A DNA stretch of 64,000 nt from positions 16,419,194 through 16,483,193 of the forward strand of contig NC_135552.1 in the NCBI RefSeq assembly GCF_964340395.1, given 5' to 3'. The notes under the pieces are model-generated. The model was not told the DNA's origin and made no database searches. It worked only from the letters and a program-made list of their open reading frames with translations. Both the position numbers and the translations under genes were made by a program. The first letter of the stretch is position 1; every line of letters starts with the position of its first letter. Shown here piece by piece: positions 51,202 through 62,729 of this stretch. The stretch is from Glandiceps talaboti. Its lineage: Eukaryota > Hemichordata > Enteropneusta > Spengelidae.

Positions 51202-53806
51202 CAACAGAAGATGTTATCCTACATGAAGCGCAACAGATATTGTCAGAAGAATATATTGTGATACAAAGACACATTGAAATACCTATCTAGAAACAAATTC
51301 AGAAATATTTGCAAAGAAACGTTTGATTGAAATCATTGCATAAAAATAATTGTATATTACTTGATTTAAGATCAGTTCTGGTGATGTAGCTAGCTATAGA
51401 ATTAACAGCAAGACAGAGATACACATATATCCAACTGCAGGTTTCTCCTTAAAATGCATGCTTAATCAATATGGGTTTTCACTTGCCATAGTTTGATAGG
51501 GACAAAGTATTCATTACCAAAGATATATGCATGGCCTTATCTCTAAGTTAACTCTGGTTAGGTCCAACGTTTATAACATGTGAAAGTGGTGTTCTTTCTG
51601 TCAGGTATCAGGTCACTAGAGTCTCTTGGGTGACTCTGTCCAGTACCAGGTCACTGAAATTATCTAGATAAATGTAGCAGGAAAGATTCAACGATCTTCC
51701 ATCACACTTAAGCCCAAGGCTCACATTTTCAAAATATCACAGTGAATGAAAGCAAACAACTATCTGTTTCAGTGTATTGCATGTATGTATATGCATGGAT
51801 GTGATAACAAGGGTGGATGGATGAAAACAAATTGTTTGCTTTTACCAATGTATAATACTTTGAAATGTTCAAGTTCGACTACGGAACCTAGAATATTTGC
51901 ATTTCATATACCAAGACATAAAGTACATCCAGGGGTTTCTCAACCATGCTATTATTTTACCAACCAAACGTACACTACCACATGACATAAAATATAGAAT
52001 TCTACGTTCATTAATGAATCCAAAATTCCCCATTAATATAATGAGGTTCATAACAACAACTGTGAGGGTGTGATGGACTTGAATGTAGTGAGAATGTACA
52101 ATTTTCTTATAACCATTTTGGCACTTTAGACAGCAGTTCTACATCAATATATATAATCTGCATTTGTAGTCTGTCGTAGCAGTTACATAACAGTACCTAA
52201 ATTTATAAACCAAATGGTGATATATTTGTTAATTAGTCAAGCATTTTCAAAACTCCTAATGTGTAGTTATGGACTCTAGGTATAAGAAGTCTTTATGTTC
52301 CACTTTTTCTAAAAAAAAAAAGAGTCCATTCGATCATGCACTTTCTTTCCTAGGGATGTAGACATTAGTTTTATACTTTGCAGGCTGGATATATCATTTT
52401 GTAGTATTTTCCTAACAAAGTTACAACCAAGAATATGAATAGTGTGTTGTATTTACATATGCTATCAATTAGGGATTTTTTTTGTTCAAGTTATAGCCAA
52501 AAAACACCAAAATTTAGACCTGTGTGAAAGATCAATGAATATATTCCACTCAGAACGGATACAGTGTTTATGTAAGTGTAGTTTCGTTCAGCCAACAACC
52601 AAAATCACTTATCAAAAATGATTTCAAATTAGTGACTAGGGCAAGAATACAATTAAGAATTTGGGGGCATACACCAGAGTTATATATAATTCATGCAGCC
52701 ATATAGAATATTTTGAATTTTTCCCCCCTTTGTACATTGACATACATTTGCAGTAAATAACATCCTCTAGTGATAATACGGTAAAATAGATGTAAGGTGC
52801 CTGAACAGCCAACGTGAACTATGTGTATGGGTTTATTTGAATACAATACTGAATGAATGAATGAATGAATGAATGAATGAATGGCTTACTGTGTGTTTCC
52901 ATATGACTATACAAAATGATTGCATAGTTATTTCTTTATGGTCAGAAATCTCTCATATAATAGTCATTGTTATGTTATGTTACAATGTAACACTTTTGCT
53001 AGCGGATGTTGTTTATTGAAATGGAGCATTGACTTAAAAATTTGTAGCCCCCATTGGTGTGCATTTTTATACAGATTAGTGCTGGTATTAATCAAGAGAA
53101 TTCTCGGACAGACAGACAGACAAACACACACCTTCCATCTATTATCCAGTCGGTTTGAACTCTTTCACAGATTTTGGGAGAAAAATAATCCAAATAAAAA
53201 TTGGTACTACACCAAATTTTGATGTGTTGTTTCCTTTTGCTGCTGTATGAAATTTATACAGCTATATTATCACACACCATTGTACAACATGCCTTTGTTG
53301 CACAAGGTGACGTCAATAACTGCCATAATTTCATGTTTTAAACTTGGGTATATATTTCCAGGATAACATAATCAAGACATCAATGCCGTATATATAAACA
53401 GTAACCTTTATATCCAATTGAACACTCGAAAAATTACAACTGAGAATGTGAACATTGTCCTTGGTTTGGTGATGTATGTTACTATATTTTGGCTAATTGT
53501 ACCTGAGAAGGCCAGGATAGTGGTTTGAATGCATTACAGGTGTTGAGTTGCCTAACTCGCTCTACACTGACAAGTTCTAACAGACAACGAATTGCCATCT
53601 TCACTTTCTCATGGTATAATTTAACTATTGTATATATTTGGTGAATTGCCTAACTCACTCATCCACGCTATAGCAGATTACAGCGCTTAAAGCATACCCA
53701 TCGATTCAAAGGAATTAGAACTTTTCTTGCCGATTTCAAATTCAGTTTTATTTTCCAAATTTCAACTTGAAACTTAATATAGTGATTGTAATACACAAAT
53801 ACATAC
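51202..53806. other. ARPC2 3' region and intergenic sequence
   Basis: No further coding exon. A (GAAT)n microsatellite lies at about 52850-52882 and an AATAAA at 53193-53198. Open frames at 51746-51985 and 52920-53222 are unsupported. The phrase TTGCCTAACTC occurs at 53547 and 53645. Confidence 0.45.
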
Positions 53807-53850
53807 ACACACATACATACATACATACATACATACATACATACATACAT
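53807..53850. repeat. (CATA)n microsatellite
   Basis: About eleven CATA units preceded by CACACACATA. Confidence 0.95.
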
Positions 53851-54745
53851 ACTTGTACTCCGGCTGGGCGTTAAATTTCGACTGACAGTTACAAATGAGG
53901 GCTATTGACCAATCAGGGAAAAGCGTGAAGACCGGTGTATCAGCAGAGTAGCAAATTTATCAAATGTCGGTGGCGGGAGTGTATTTGCTGTGTATGAGAT
54001 CCAATTAATGGCATCCAGGGAAGAGTGATTAGACGCAGACAATCATAACAAAAACATGACCCTTGACTGTGACTGAACAGATAGGACTTCCGTTCACAAG
54101 TTGAACACTATTTTCGTAATAATAAACATTACCTCAGAGTGTATTTAGAAGGTGAATAAAATACACATACTACAACTTGTACTAGCAAGGTAGACGGTAT
54201 AATGGCAGAGAGAAAGCGACGGTTTGCTGTTATGATATTTGAGGACATAGATCAGAAACTGAAGACAAGTGTACTGAAAAATCATAGTACACAGAAATAC
54301 ACAGAAAAAAATACTAGCTCATCATGCAAGTATGGAATAGTTGGGCCGAGGAGAGGGATGAAGACGGAATTGACAAAAAAGTCACAATAATTGTGGACGG
54401 TATTGCACTGTAGTTTGAATGGTGTATTTTACTACTACAACTTGCGAGAGGTAGACGGTACTACTATTGCTTCGTAATACACTACATTTCAAAAGTTTGA
54501 ATGGTGTATTTCATTTGCATGTAATTAATATGCTGTTTCTTTACGCTAGACACAGATAAACAATTTCGCTGAAAGTTGTAACATTGAATGTTGACACAGG
54601 CGTGTATCCAGTTTGTTGACACGTGTCAGCTTCGATTGGAAGTCACGTTGGCGTCAGGGTGTCTCATCGAAAATCAAAACATAAACAATGAGTGTATGGA
54701 GTTTTTCCTGGAAAGAATATGACACCATCGAATTATTAGCCGGGG
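53851..54745. other. Intergenic with a short local duplication
   Basis: CTACAACTTG followed by AGGTAGACGGTA occurs at 54172-54198 and again at 54434-54458, with GAATGGTGTATTT following twice nearby. A 62-codon plus frame at 54202-54390 lies between the copies; it starts in a fair context but has no recognisable relative and is left uncalled. Confidence 0.4.
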
Positions 54746-54748
54746 TAC

Positions 54749-54823
54749 AAGATAAATGCCATCCTGGCAATACACGCCTCCTACGTCGGCGTGTATTTAC
54801 CCGGACGGCATTTATTACTTGTA
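54749..54823. repeat. Imperfect palindrome next to (CATA)n
   Basis: ACAAGATAAATGCCATCCTG on the left pairs with CGGCATTTATTACTTGT on the right, and ATACACGCC with GGCGTGTAT nearer the centre. The palindrome ends directly at the following CATA array. Confidence 0.7.
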
Positions 54824-54825
54824 TA

Positions 54826-54979
54826 CATACATACATACATACATACATACATACATACATACATACATACATACATACACATACATACATACATACACAC
54901 ACACATACACACACACATACATACATACATACATACATACATACATACATACATACATACATACATACATACATACATT
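54826..54979. repeat. (CATA)n/(CACA)n microsatellite
   Basis: About 150 bases of CATA units with short CACA interruptions. Confidence 0.97.
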
Positions 54980-55473
54980 TGAATGCAATTCTGCTCGTAT
55001 ATCAGTATATACGTCAGGTTACAATAAAGTTATATCACACAAAATATGGTTAAATGACTGGTGATCACTGTTAGCATAGTCAAATCATACAATTCAAAAT
55101 AGATCTGTAACCGAGTCATGATGTTGCATAGTTACTTCGATATAAGTTCTTGACTTTCTCTTGACTTCAAACTATATCTTAAAGTTAAAAAAAAAAATCA
55201 GGCAATCTGTTTAAACAAAACATGTTATGGTTAGACCATTAAATGTACACAATGTAATGAAAATTATATACTAAGTAGATATGAAATTCAACGTAGCTAA
55301 ACATATTGCCATAAGCAAGACTGAATCTTAATGTTCAGTTGTGTAAAAAAACTATCTTTCTAAAAAAAAAATAAGATTACTTAGAAAACGATGTTTGTCT
55401 ATCTTCGTGAATATATTAACATCAATGGTCTCTTTTGTAGCTTTATTTCGTTGAGGTAATTATGAAGAAAGTG

Positions 55474-58400
55474 TTATGCTGAATGCTTCTTCCGTTGATG
55501 AACATTCAAGTCCTTCTTTCTCTTGTACCCCCTTCCACATTCTTCACACTTGAAGGGTTTCTCAGTACTGTAAACAATCATATGTTCTTTAAGATTCTGA
55601 TTGGTTGCAAATGTCCGATCACATATACCGCATTCGTACGAGTTCGCTTTTTGGAAATGTTCTCTTCTGTGTTTGAGCATGTTGCGTTTGTATTTATATT
55701 TCTTGCTACATATATCACAACTGTAACTTTCACCCTCCGATTTATGCAGGTCTGATTCATTCTTCTTCTCTGGTTTACCATTGCCTTGATCATCATTTGA
55801 TGGTCTTCTCTCTAACGTATCATTTTCAGTTTCATGTTCTGACGCTTTCTCTGTATCTTGAGATGTTCCGTTTGGCGTTGGTGATCTCTCGGTTTGTCTG
55901 CGAGTGTTTTCTTTACTCCGTTTTGCGTTATCAGATTCCCGATTCACTTTCTTCCTTTTACAATTGCTTTGACAAGGCTCCTCAGCGCCCCTTTTACCCA
56001 TTACCTTGCTTTCATTCTGTGAAGTTTCATCGGTTGTCTTTGGATCTGCAGCGATGTTCTTCAGTTGCCGTCTTTTGCTAGGATTCTCGGTCTTTGCAAT
56101 TGGTGCCTTCACACCACCCATCAATTCGACCATCATTGACCTACGTGGTTTCCCTCCTCCAATAGTCTTAATGTTCTAATACAGAGAAAATAATGTCAAA
56201 AATGGTAACGTGTGGTTATACAAAATCTATATTTAAAAAAAAAAAACATAACAAAAAATAGAGTAATTCTCTATCGGTAGTGTACATACACCACCATAAC
56301 TATGGGCCAGGCTTTGTTCGGCATATATCTACGGATCTTTTAGTCTAGCTGCTAGACCTCGGATGTTTTTCCGATACAATACGACACACGACCGAACATC
56401 GCTATCGAGGATGGAACTTCCGAGTTCGGGCAAGCCCTCACTACGAACTTCGTTCGCTTATCGTATCGGAAGAAAGCCCGAACGTCCAGCAGCAAGACTA
56501 CGGATCTTTGTACTAATACAATCACTGAACACTTTATTTTAAAATTTTGTTAATTCTGTGACCAAGTGCTAACATTTATTTTTGCATCTTACATGCCTGA
56601 AAGGTTTATCATTTCGTACATGTACACCACTCATTACAAACTTTATTACTCAGTTGGTTGACAAGAGCGCCAATTACGCCAGTTAGACGTATACATCTAG
56701 AATGAAACAGTGTTGAGAGACTTACACCTGGTAAAGTTGTAGCAGGCATACTGCGACTGTCTGCGGTGGTTAGTTCTTCGATAAACGTCTTACTGCTTTC
56801 ATTTCCATCCCGTGACCCTTTTGGAGATTCTCCTCCGTCTTTCAATTGCCGATTTCCGTCAGTCCGTACTTCTCTTTGCATATCGGCATTTTCCTTCAAC
56901 TCACACTTCGGAAGTTTGCTAGGTACAACTTGTTTTGTATCCATTCTTTCCTATGAGACAATATGATATGATGATTATATAATTACTTGCACCGAGTCTC
57001 TCATACCTGCTTACTTGAAATGTCTCTAAATGTGTGAAGTTGCCATCAAGTACGTAGGCTTCCATTGGCATATAATAGTAAAGAGTAATGAATGTCAAAG
57101 GAATACACCCCCTAGTAATTAATTGTAGCACCCACTTATTTGGGTTTTCATCATTTGAATTCGGCAGAACTGGAGAATGTCGGAAAGGAAGTAAAACTCA
57201 TTATGTAAAGTACTAAAATGCTAATACAGACCTTACATATATCACCCTCCGATTTATGCAGGTCTGTTTCATTCTTCTTCTCTGGTTTACCATTGCCTTG
57301 ATCATCAGCTAATGGTATTCTCTCTAACGTATCATTGTCAGTTTCATGTTCTGACGCTTTCTCTGTATCTTGAGATATTTCGTTTGGTGTTGATGATCTC
57401 TCGGTTTGTCTGTTAGTGTTTTCTTTAGTCCGCTTTGGCTTGCCCTCTTCAGGGTTCCCTTTCTTCCTTTTACAATTGCTTTGACAAGGCTCCTCAGTGC
57501 CCTCTTTACTCATTACCGTGCTTTCATTCTGTGGAGTTTCATCCGATGTCTTTGGATCGTGAATTACTGCAGCGATGTTCTTCAATTGCTGTTGTTTGCT
57601 AAGATTTTCGGTCTTTGCAATTGGTGACGTCACACCAGCCATCCATTTCACCATCACAGGCTGACATGGTTTCCCTCGTCCAATAGTCTTAATGTTCTAA
57701 TACAGAGAAAAAATATGTAAAACATGGTAACGTGTGGTTGTACAAATCTATAATAAAAAAAATACCAGAAAACAGAGTAATTCTCTATCGGTGGTGTACA
57801 TACACCAACATAACTATCTACGGATCTTTGTACTAATACAATCACTGAACACTGAACACTTGTAAATTATTTTACTTCTGTATTTTAAACTTTATTGATT
57901 CTGTGACCAAGTGATGATATTTTTTTACATTTTACATGTCTTTTACACTGAAAGGTTCGTCATTGCGTACACATACACCACCCGTTAAAAATTTTACTCA
58001 GTGACAAGAAGAGCGCCAATTGCGAATCTGTCAGTCTACATGATTGTCTTAAAACACAAATCAAAGCAAACTGCAAATTCAAGAATCGGTTAGACGTACA
58101 TCTAGAATGAAACATGTTGAGAGACTTACACCTGGTAAATTTATAGCAGACATATTGCGATTGTCTGCGGTGGTTAGTTCTTCGATAAACGTCTTACTGC
58201 TTTCATTTCCATCCCGTGACCCTTTTGGAGACTCTCCTCCTTCTTTCAATTGCCGATTTCCTTCAGTCCGTATTTGCATATCGGCATTTTCCTTCAACTC
58301 ACACTTTGGAAGTTTGTTAGGTACATCTTGTTTTAAAGAGTGCATTCTTTCCTATGAGACAATATGATATAATGATGATATAATTACTTATTTTCTCATA

Positions 58401-61400
58401 CCTGCTTACTTGAAATGTCTCTATACGACATTGCCATCACACGTACATAGGACTCCCAGTGGCAAAATAATAAAGTAATACATATGAATGTCGAAGGAAA
58501 ACACCCCATCATATCATCCCAAATCCTATGCTAATAACCCTGCAACTACTGAAATATCATGGAATATTGTGAACATAATAATTTATTATAGTATCCACTT
58601 ATTTGGGCTTTCATCATTTAAATTCGGCAGAACTGGAGAATGTCGGGTAGGAAGCTTTATGTAAAGCAATAAAATGCTAATACAGACTTTTCATCTCATC
58701 TTTGAGGTACAATTATTGTTTAACATCATAATTCAAAGATTTGCCGACATTGAGTAAACCAAAATAGAAGAATGAGTGTATTATAAGAGTCATCATTAAA
58801 CAAATTGAAACTTACATGAATCTTCTCATGTGCAGCAACTGCGGATCTTGTACCAAACTTTTTATCACAATATTTACATTTATGGATTCTTTTAGGTTGT
58901 TTCTTTCGCTGACTGACACTGAAGATCTTCTTTCGCTTGGCACGTTTCAATAAACCCCTCGCCGCCTTTTGTTGGTGAACACCATGCTGAAAGAATATCG
59001 AAGTCTAGCCTAAATCAAGTATCTTTTAAAATGCTGGCAATGTTAATGAGTATATGTCACTAAAGTTTATGACAAACAAGTACTTGGTACTAGAGCACAT
59101 TCAGTAGTTACTGCCTATAATGAATGGATTCTTATATTGAGTTTTTATGCAGTGAGTTAGTCTGGATGACAACGTGGTTTCTAACTAATTAACCATGTCT
59201 GGCCAAAGTCCCTGAATCAGCACAAAAGGTTGTTCATCCAATCAGAGAACCCCAACTGCTATAGTGACGTAAACACAGTGTATAAGTAGCATCCTGAGCT
59301 GACAAATATACCATATTTGGACATTACATAGCTGCCCCAATAAACAATAACTTTGTGTGTTATTGGTCAGAATGTTGTGATTGATTTACATTGTTTACAA
59401 AGACATGATGTTAATGACTGTGCGGGTGTCTGTGGATGAATTATAAATTGCACCTCAGGACTTCTAGAGTAACGACTTTGATTATATACTGTAAGTGGAG
59501 ATGTAAATCGTAACGATACTGTATAGGAAGTAGACTAGCAATGAGTGGAACATGAAATCAAGTACTGTGTAAATACACTGAATATTTCTCGTGGCTTTTT
59601 CTATTAAAGTAAACAGTTTTTCAAAAAGCGTGGAATGATTACGACATTGCAATGAACTGATAATCAGATTCCCGGCGTCTCAAAGTCTTTTCTATTAGAC
59701 AACAGCACTATTCAAACAAAGAAAGTAATTAATGATAACGACTTCAAGTTGAAAACAAAGTAAATATTCACTCTCTATACTTGACCAGAACTGATGCCGA
59801 GAAACACTCTCTCAAAACCTAAAAGGATTTTGTGAAATCTATCTGAAACATTCATCAATGTTTACGGATATGCAATGAATGTATATAAGCGAAATAATTA
59901 TGTACATTTCATTTGAACTCTCACTTTCACTCTTTATTTGCATTATCTGTAACAAAAATAAAACACTATTGTAATATACCTTTGTCTTTTTATGTTTGTT
60001 GAGTTTAAGTTTAGATTCGAAGGTTAGATGACAGAGTGTACAAACAGATCCGTTGTCTTTTACATGGGTCTGCTCATGTTCATTCTTCTGTTTCAAACTG
60101 TAGAATGTCTTCGGGCACTTGGAACATTTCAACATACGTTTACTGTTACGTCCTGCCACTGGTATAATGCGCTAAAATGGAAGAAGAAATGAGGTATATG
60201 AACCTGGACACCGAAAATAGCATCAACACTTGGAATCAATTAAAACGTGTTTCGCAGATTTTACAATGCAAGCGTCAACACATAAAGCATGACAAGCATC
60301 CGTTTACATGTAAAGTTTATAGCAGTGTAATGGATACCCCCCCCCCACACACACACACACCTAGTGCCCTTTAAACTTGTGACTTTCTGACAATAAATAT
60401 TACATTTTAATCTTATTTTTAAATTCTGTTGTACAATAGCATATAAATGAATAAAAGTTTATAAATATCTTCACAATTATTCAATTCTCTGAATATATTC
60501 GAACCCCTGGGACATTCACTTTAATTTGAAATACCGTTTACAAGTAAATACTTAATTTCTAGAATAAATGCAAGTATACCATTAAGAGTATGGTAACCTT
60601 TGGTGATATTTCTCACAATTATGTCATCATGAGATGAATCACTGTTGTTGTTACTCCCACGAAGCTTATCACCTACTCATAGCAGGCAATGTTGTATTTT
60701 ACATATAAAATGTATTATTTCGTTATAAAACATCACGTCCATATATGAAATCACGATTTCTGAGCGTGAATGACACTAACATGGGAAACCTTTGAAAGCA
60801 TTGCATAGGTGTATGTAATGCTTTGGTTTGTTTTTACCAATCTGTGAAATATGTTAAATTCAAATACTGGCTACCACAGGAACCGCAACTGTCTTTCTAC
60901 CATAACCGATTTTCTAACTACCTTGATTTGTGTACTACAAAGAGGTTTATCTTTGTTTGGTTTCGGTGTTTTAATACAGGATATCCTGCCAGCCATCTGT
61001 CCAACATCTTGGATTGTTTCTACAGACAGAATAGGTATACAAAACATTACTTGAAAGCTCAGATCAAGGAGGTATAAAAAGCCCCCTTGCTCAGATCATT
61101 CAACGATTGCAGTTGTAATCACAAACCCCAAGCTTGGCAGTTTAGTACATGTAAATTATTTTCAATTGGAAAATATTCGGTCTAAGTGCTGTGCTGAAGA
61201 ATTTAATTTGATCACATAGGCACCACTTTCAGGTAAGTCAAATAAAGCCCACTTAATTTTAGGCATGATAAAACACTTATGAATGTAAGTAGTCAATAAA
61301 GAATGTCAGTGACGTTATTTATTACACAATTTTGAAACGTATACCCCTATCATCATTCATATGTCACTTTACTAAGAATATGTACTTACCATTCCTTTCC

Positions 61401-62729
61401 TCCAATGTGTCTACGTCATCAAATACGGCTACATCAACCGATGGTGATGTTACTTGTAACTCTATTTGCTGGAGTTTATCCCAAAGTGTAGTCTCTATGA
61501 TAAATGTTTAGATTTTTTAATCAGTTTACATTTTCCAAACCAATCCTTTTATCTATGGTGTCCAATGTACACATATGTAGCTTGGTATAACTGTTCATTG
61601 TCTAATCATTGAGTTTTGTAACAACAAAGTAAACGATGAAACTTGGATAAAGGCTAAGACGATAATGCAAATCAAGTTTTGTTCAACAGTTAAGAATGAC
61701 CTATCAATGAACTTCAAATTTGAATACTAGTAGTTAGCATAATATTATTGTGACAATACTGAAGAACAATGTTAACTTTCATGTCTTTTTCATTTTATAC
61801 TAGTGGTAACAATTAAATCCGACACCTTGGAAATCATTATACTAAAAATAAAGACTTACCATTATGACCTATATCGGAATATTTCCTGCTTTGGTTTGAA
61901 TTCTGAAAAGAGTAATTTGTAGATGGTGCAAAGAAAATATGAACTTTTTGTGAATTGAAAGTAAACAGAAACGAATATGTATAATAACACTGTTCAAATA
62001 TATCACAGATACTAGTATATTGCTCAATTACCGATTATTTCATTTGATAATGAAAGTATACACGCTGTTGTACTGACAAGTTAATATTTAAGTTACGCTT
62101 ATTGAGTCACTGACATGAAGAATACTACTGACATGTTGAAAACGTGTCTCGTTTATGATGCGGATAGAAATTGTCATAATCCTAAAGCTGAGTAGCAGGA
62201 CAGGTTATCAATTTGGTCGTATGTGCAACTTATCCTGTCGGCTTTAGTCTGAGTTGTGTAAATTTACAAATTATATGTACTCACCGCATGTGATAATAGA
62301 TTCACAATATCATGGTAACCCAGTTTAACAGCCAAATCTAGGGCAGTGTTTCCATACTAGTATTGAAGATAAAAGGAATATTGAGTTATCCCATTGCATG
62401 GGTGACATTAAAGTTGTGACTCTAAAAATACTAGTCATATTTATAGGTTTTGGTTCATTACTAACATTTTGTATGATGTACTACTGCAAATATTACCCAT
62501 AACAGGTTGTCAATAATCACACTTAACTCTGGTTGTTGCATTCAACGTTACTAACGATGAGTATTATTTCCTTTTAGATCATAATTTCATATGTAACAAA
62601 GTAATTACTCTTATTTGTGTGATTTCTTACTTTATTCTGTCTGTTGTCGATTGCACCTGCTTGTAGGAGCACCTCAATAACACTAATACGTCGTCCAAGT
62701 ACACCACAATGAAGGACAGTGTAGCCATT
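55474..62729 (-). CDS. Ankyrin-repeat and C2H2 zinc-finger protein, 5' end outside the window
   Basis: Exons in order: 62729-62631 (33-codon ankyrin repeat, NGYTVLHCGVLGRR), 62356-62285 (NTALDLAVKLGYHDIVNLL, ankyrin), 61902-61860, 61494-61390, 60171-59980 (two fingers, the second completed only by the next exon), 58986-58816 (finger CKYCDKKFGTRSAVAAHEKIH), 58351-58130, 57696-57232, 56950-56726, 56175-55474. The last exon has a charged Lys/Glu-rich linker and three fingers; the middle one has Tyr (codon 55572-55570) where the last His should be. Pairs 58351-58130/57696-57232 and 56950-56726/56175-55474 are a tandem duplication. The finger-coding exons are all phase 0-0 and join in frame. Exon 61494-61390 ends in phase 1 and does not fit 60171, so a small exon is missed or the ankyrin and finger parts are separate genes. 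AATAAA (55447-55442) lies 27 bases after the stop. Function unknown; probably nuclear. Confidence 0.75.
55706..57230 (-). repeat. Tandem duplication copy 1 in the ankyrin/zinc-finger gene
   Basis: About 1.5 kb holding exon 56950-56726 and the linker-coding part of exon 56175-55474. It matches 57231-58690 in exons and introns. It carries an extra 160-base transposon at 56341-56500 and a further extra 25 bases just left of that transposon that copy 2 lacks. Confidence 0.93.
56341..56500. mobile_element. MITE with 9-bp target duplication
   Basis: A 160-base element with imperfect inverted ends TAGTCTAGCTGCTAGAC and GTCCAGCAGCAAGACTA; a further TTCCGATAC / GTATCGGAA pair lies inside. It is flanked by the direct repeat CGGATCTTT at 56332-56340 and 56501-56509. 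The duplicate copy at about 57815-57830 has a single CGGATCTTT and no insert. Confidence 0.93.
57231..58690 (-). repeat. Tandem duplication copy 2 in the ankyrin/zinc-finger gene
   Basis: The upstream copy in transcription, holding exons 58351-58130 and 57696-57232. Its second exon stops where copy 1 continues into zinc fingers. Relative to copy 1 it has an in-frame 15-base deletion that removes ESYSC just before DIC, including the first zinc-binding Cys. Confidence 0.93.
58987..59979. other. Intron of the ankyrin/zinc-finger gene
   Basis: No exon seen inside. The finger CTLCHLTFESKLKLNKHKKT is broken here: its last His is the first codon of exon 58986, which strongly supports the splice. 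Confidence 0.6.
60172..61389. other. Interval where a small exon may be hidden
   Basis: Reading phase requires an exon of length 3n+2 on the minus strand here if the ankyrin and finger exons belong to one gene. None could be picked by eye. A C run followed by ACAC repeats sits at about 60339-60360. A plus frame at 60823-61077 has no recognisable relative. Confidence 0.35.

Noticed and set aside
54202-54390. 62-codon plus frame as a small gene
   Set aside because: No relative recognised, no splice partners, and it lies between short local duplications; kept only as a note.
60823-61077. 84-codon plus frame as a gene
   Set aside because: No family resemblance; it lies in a probable intron of the opposite-strand gene.
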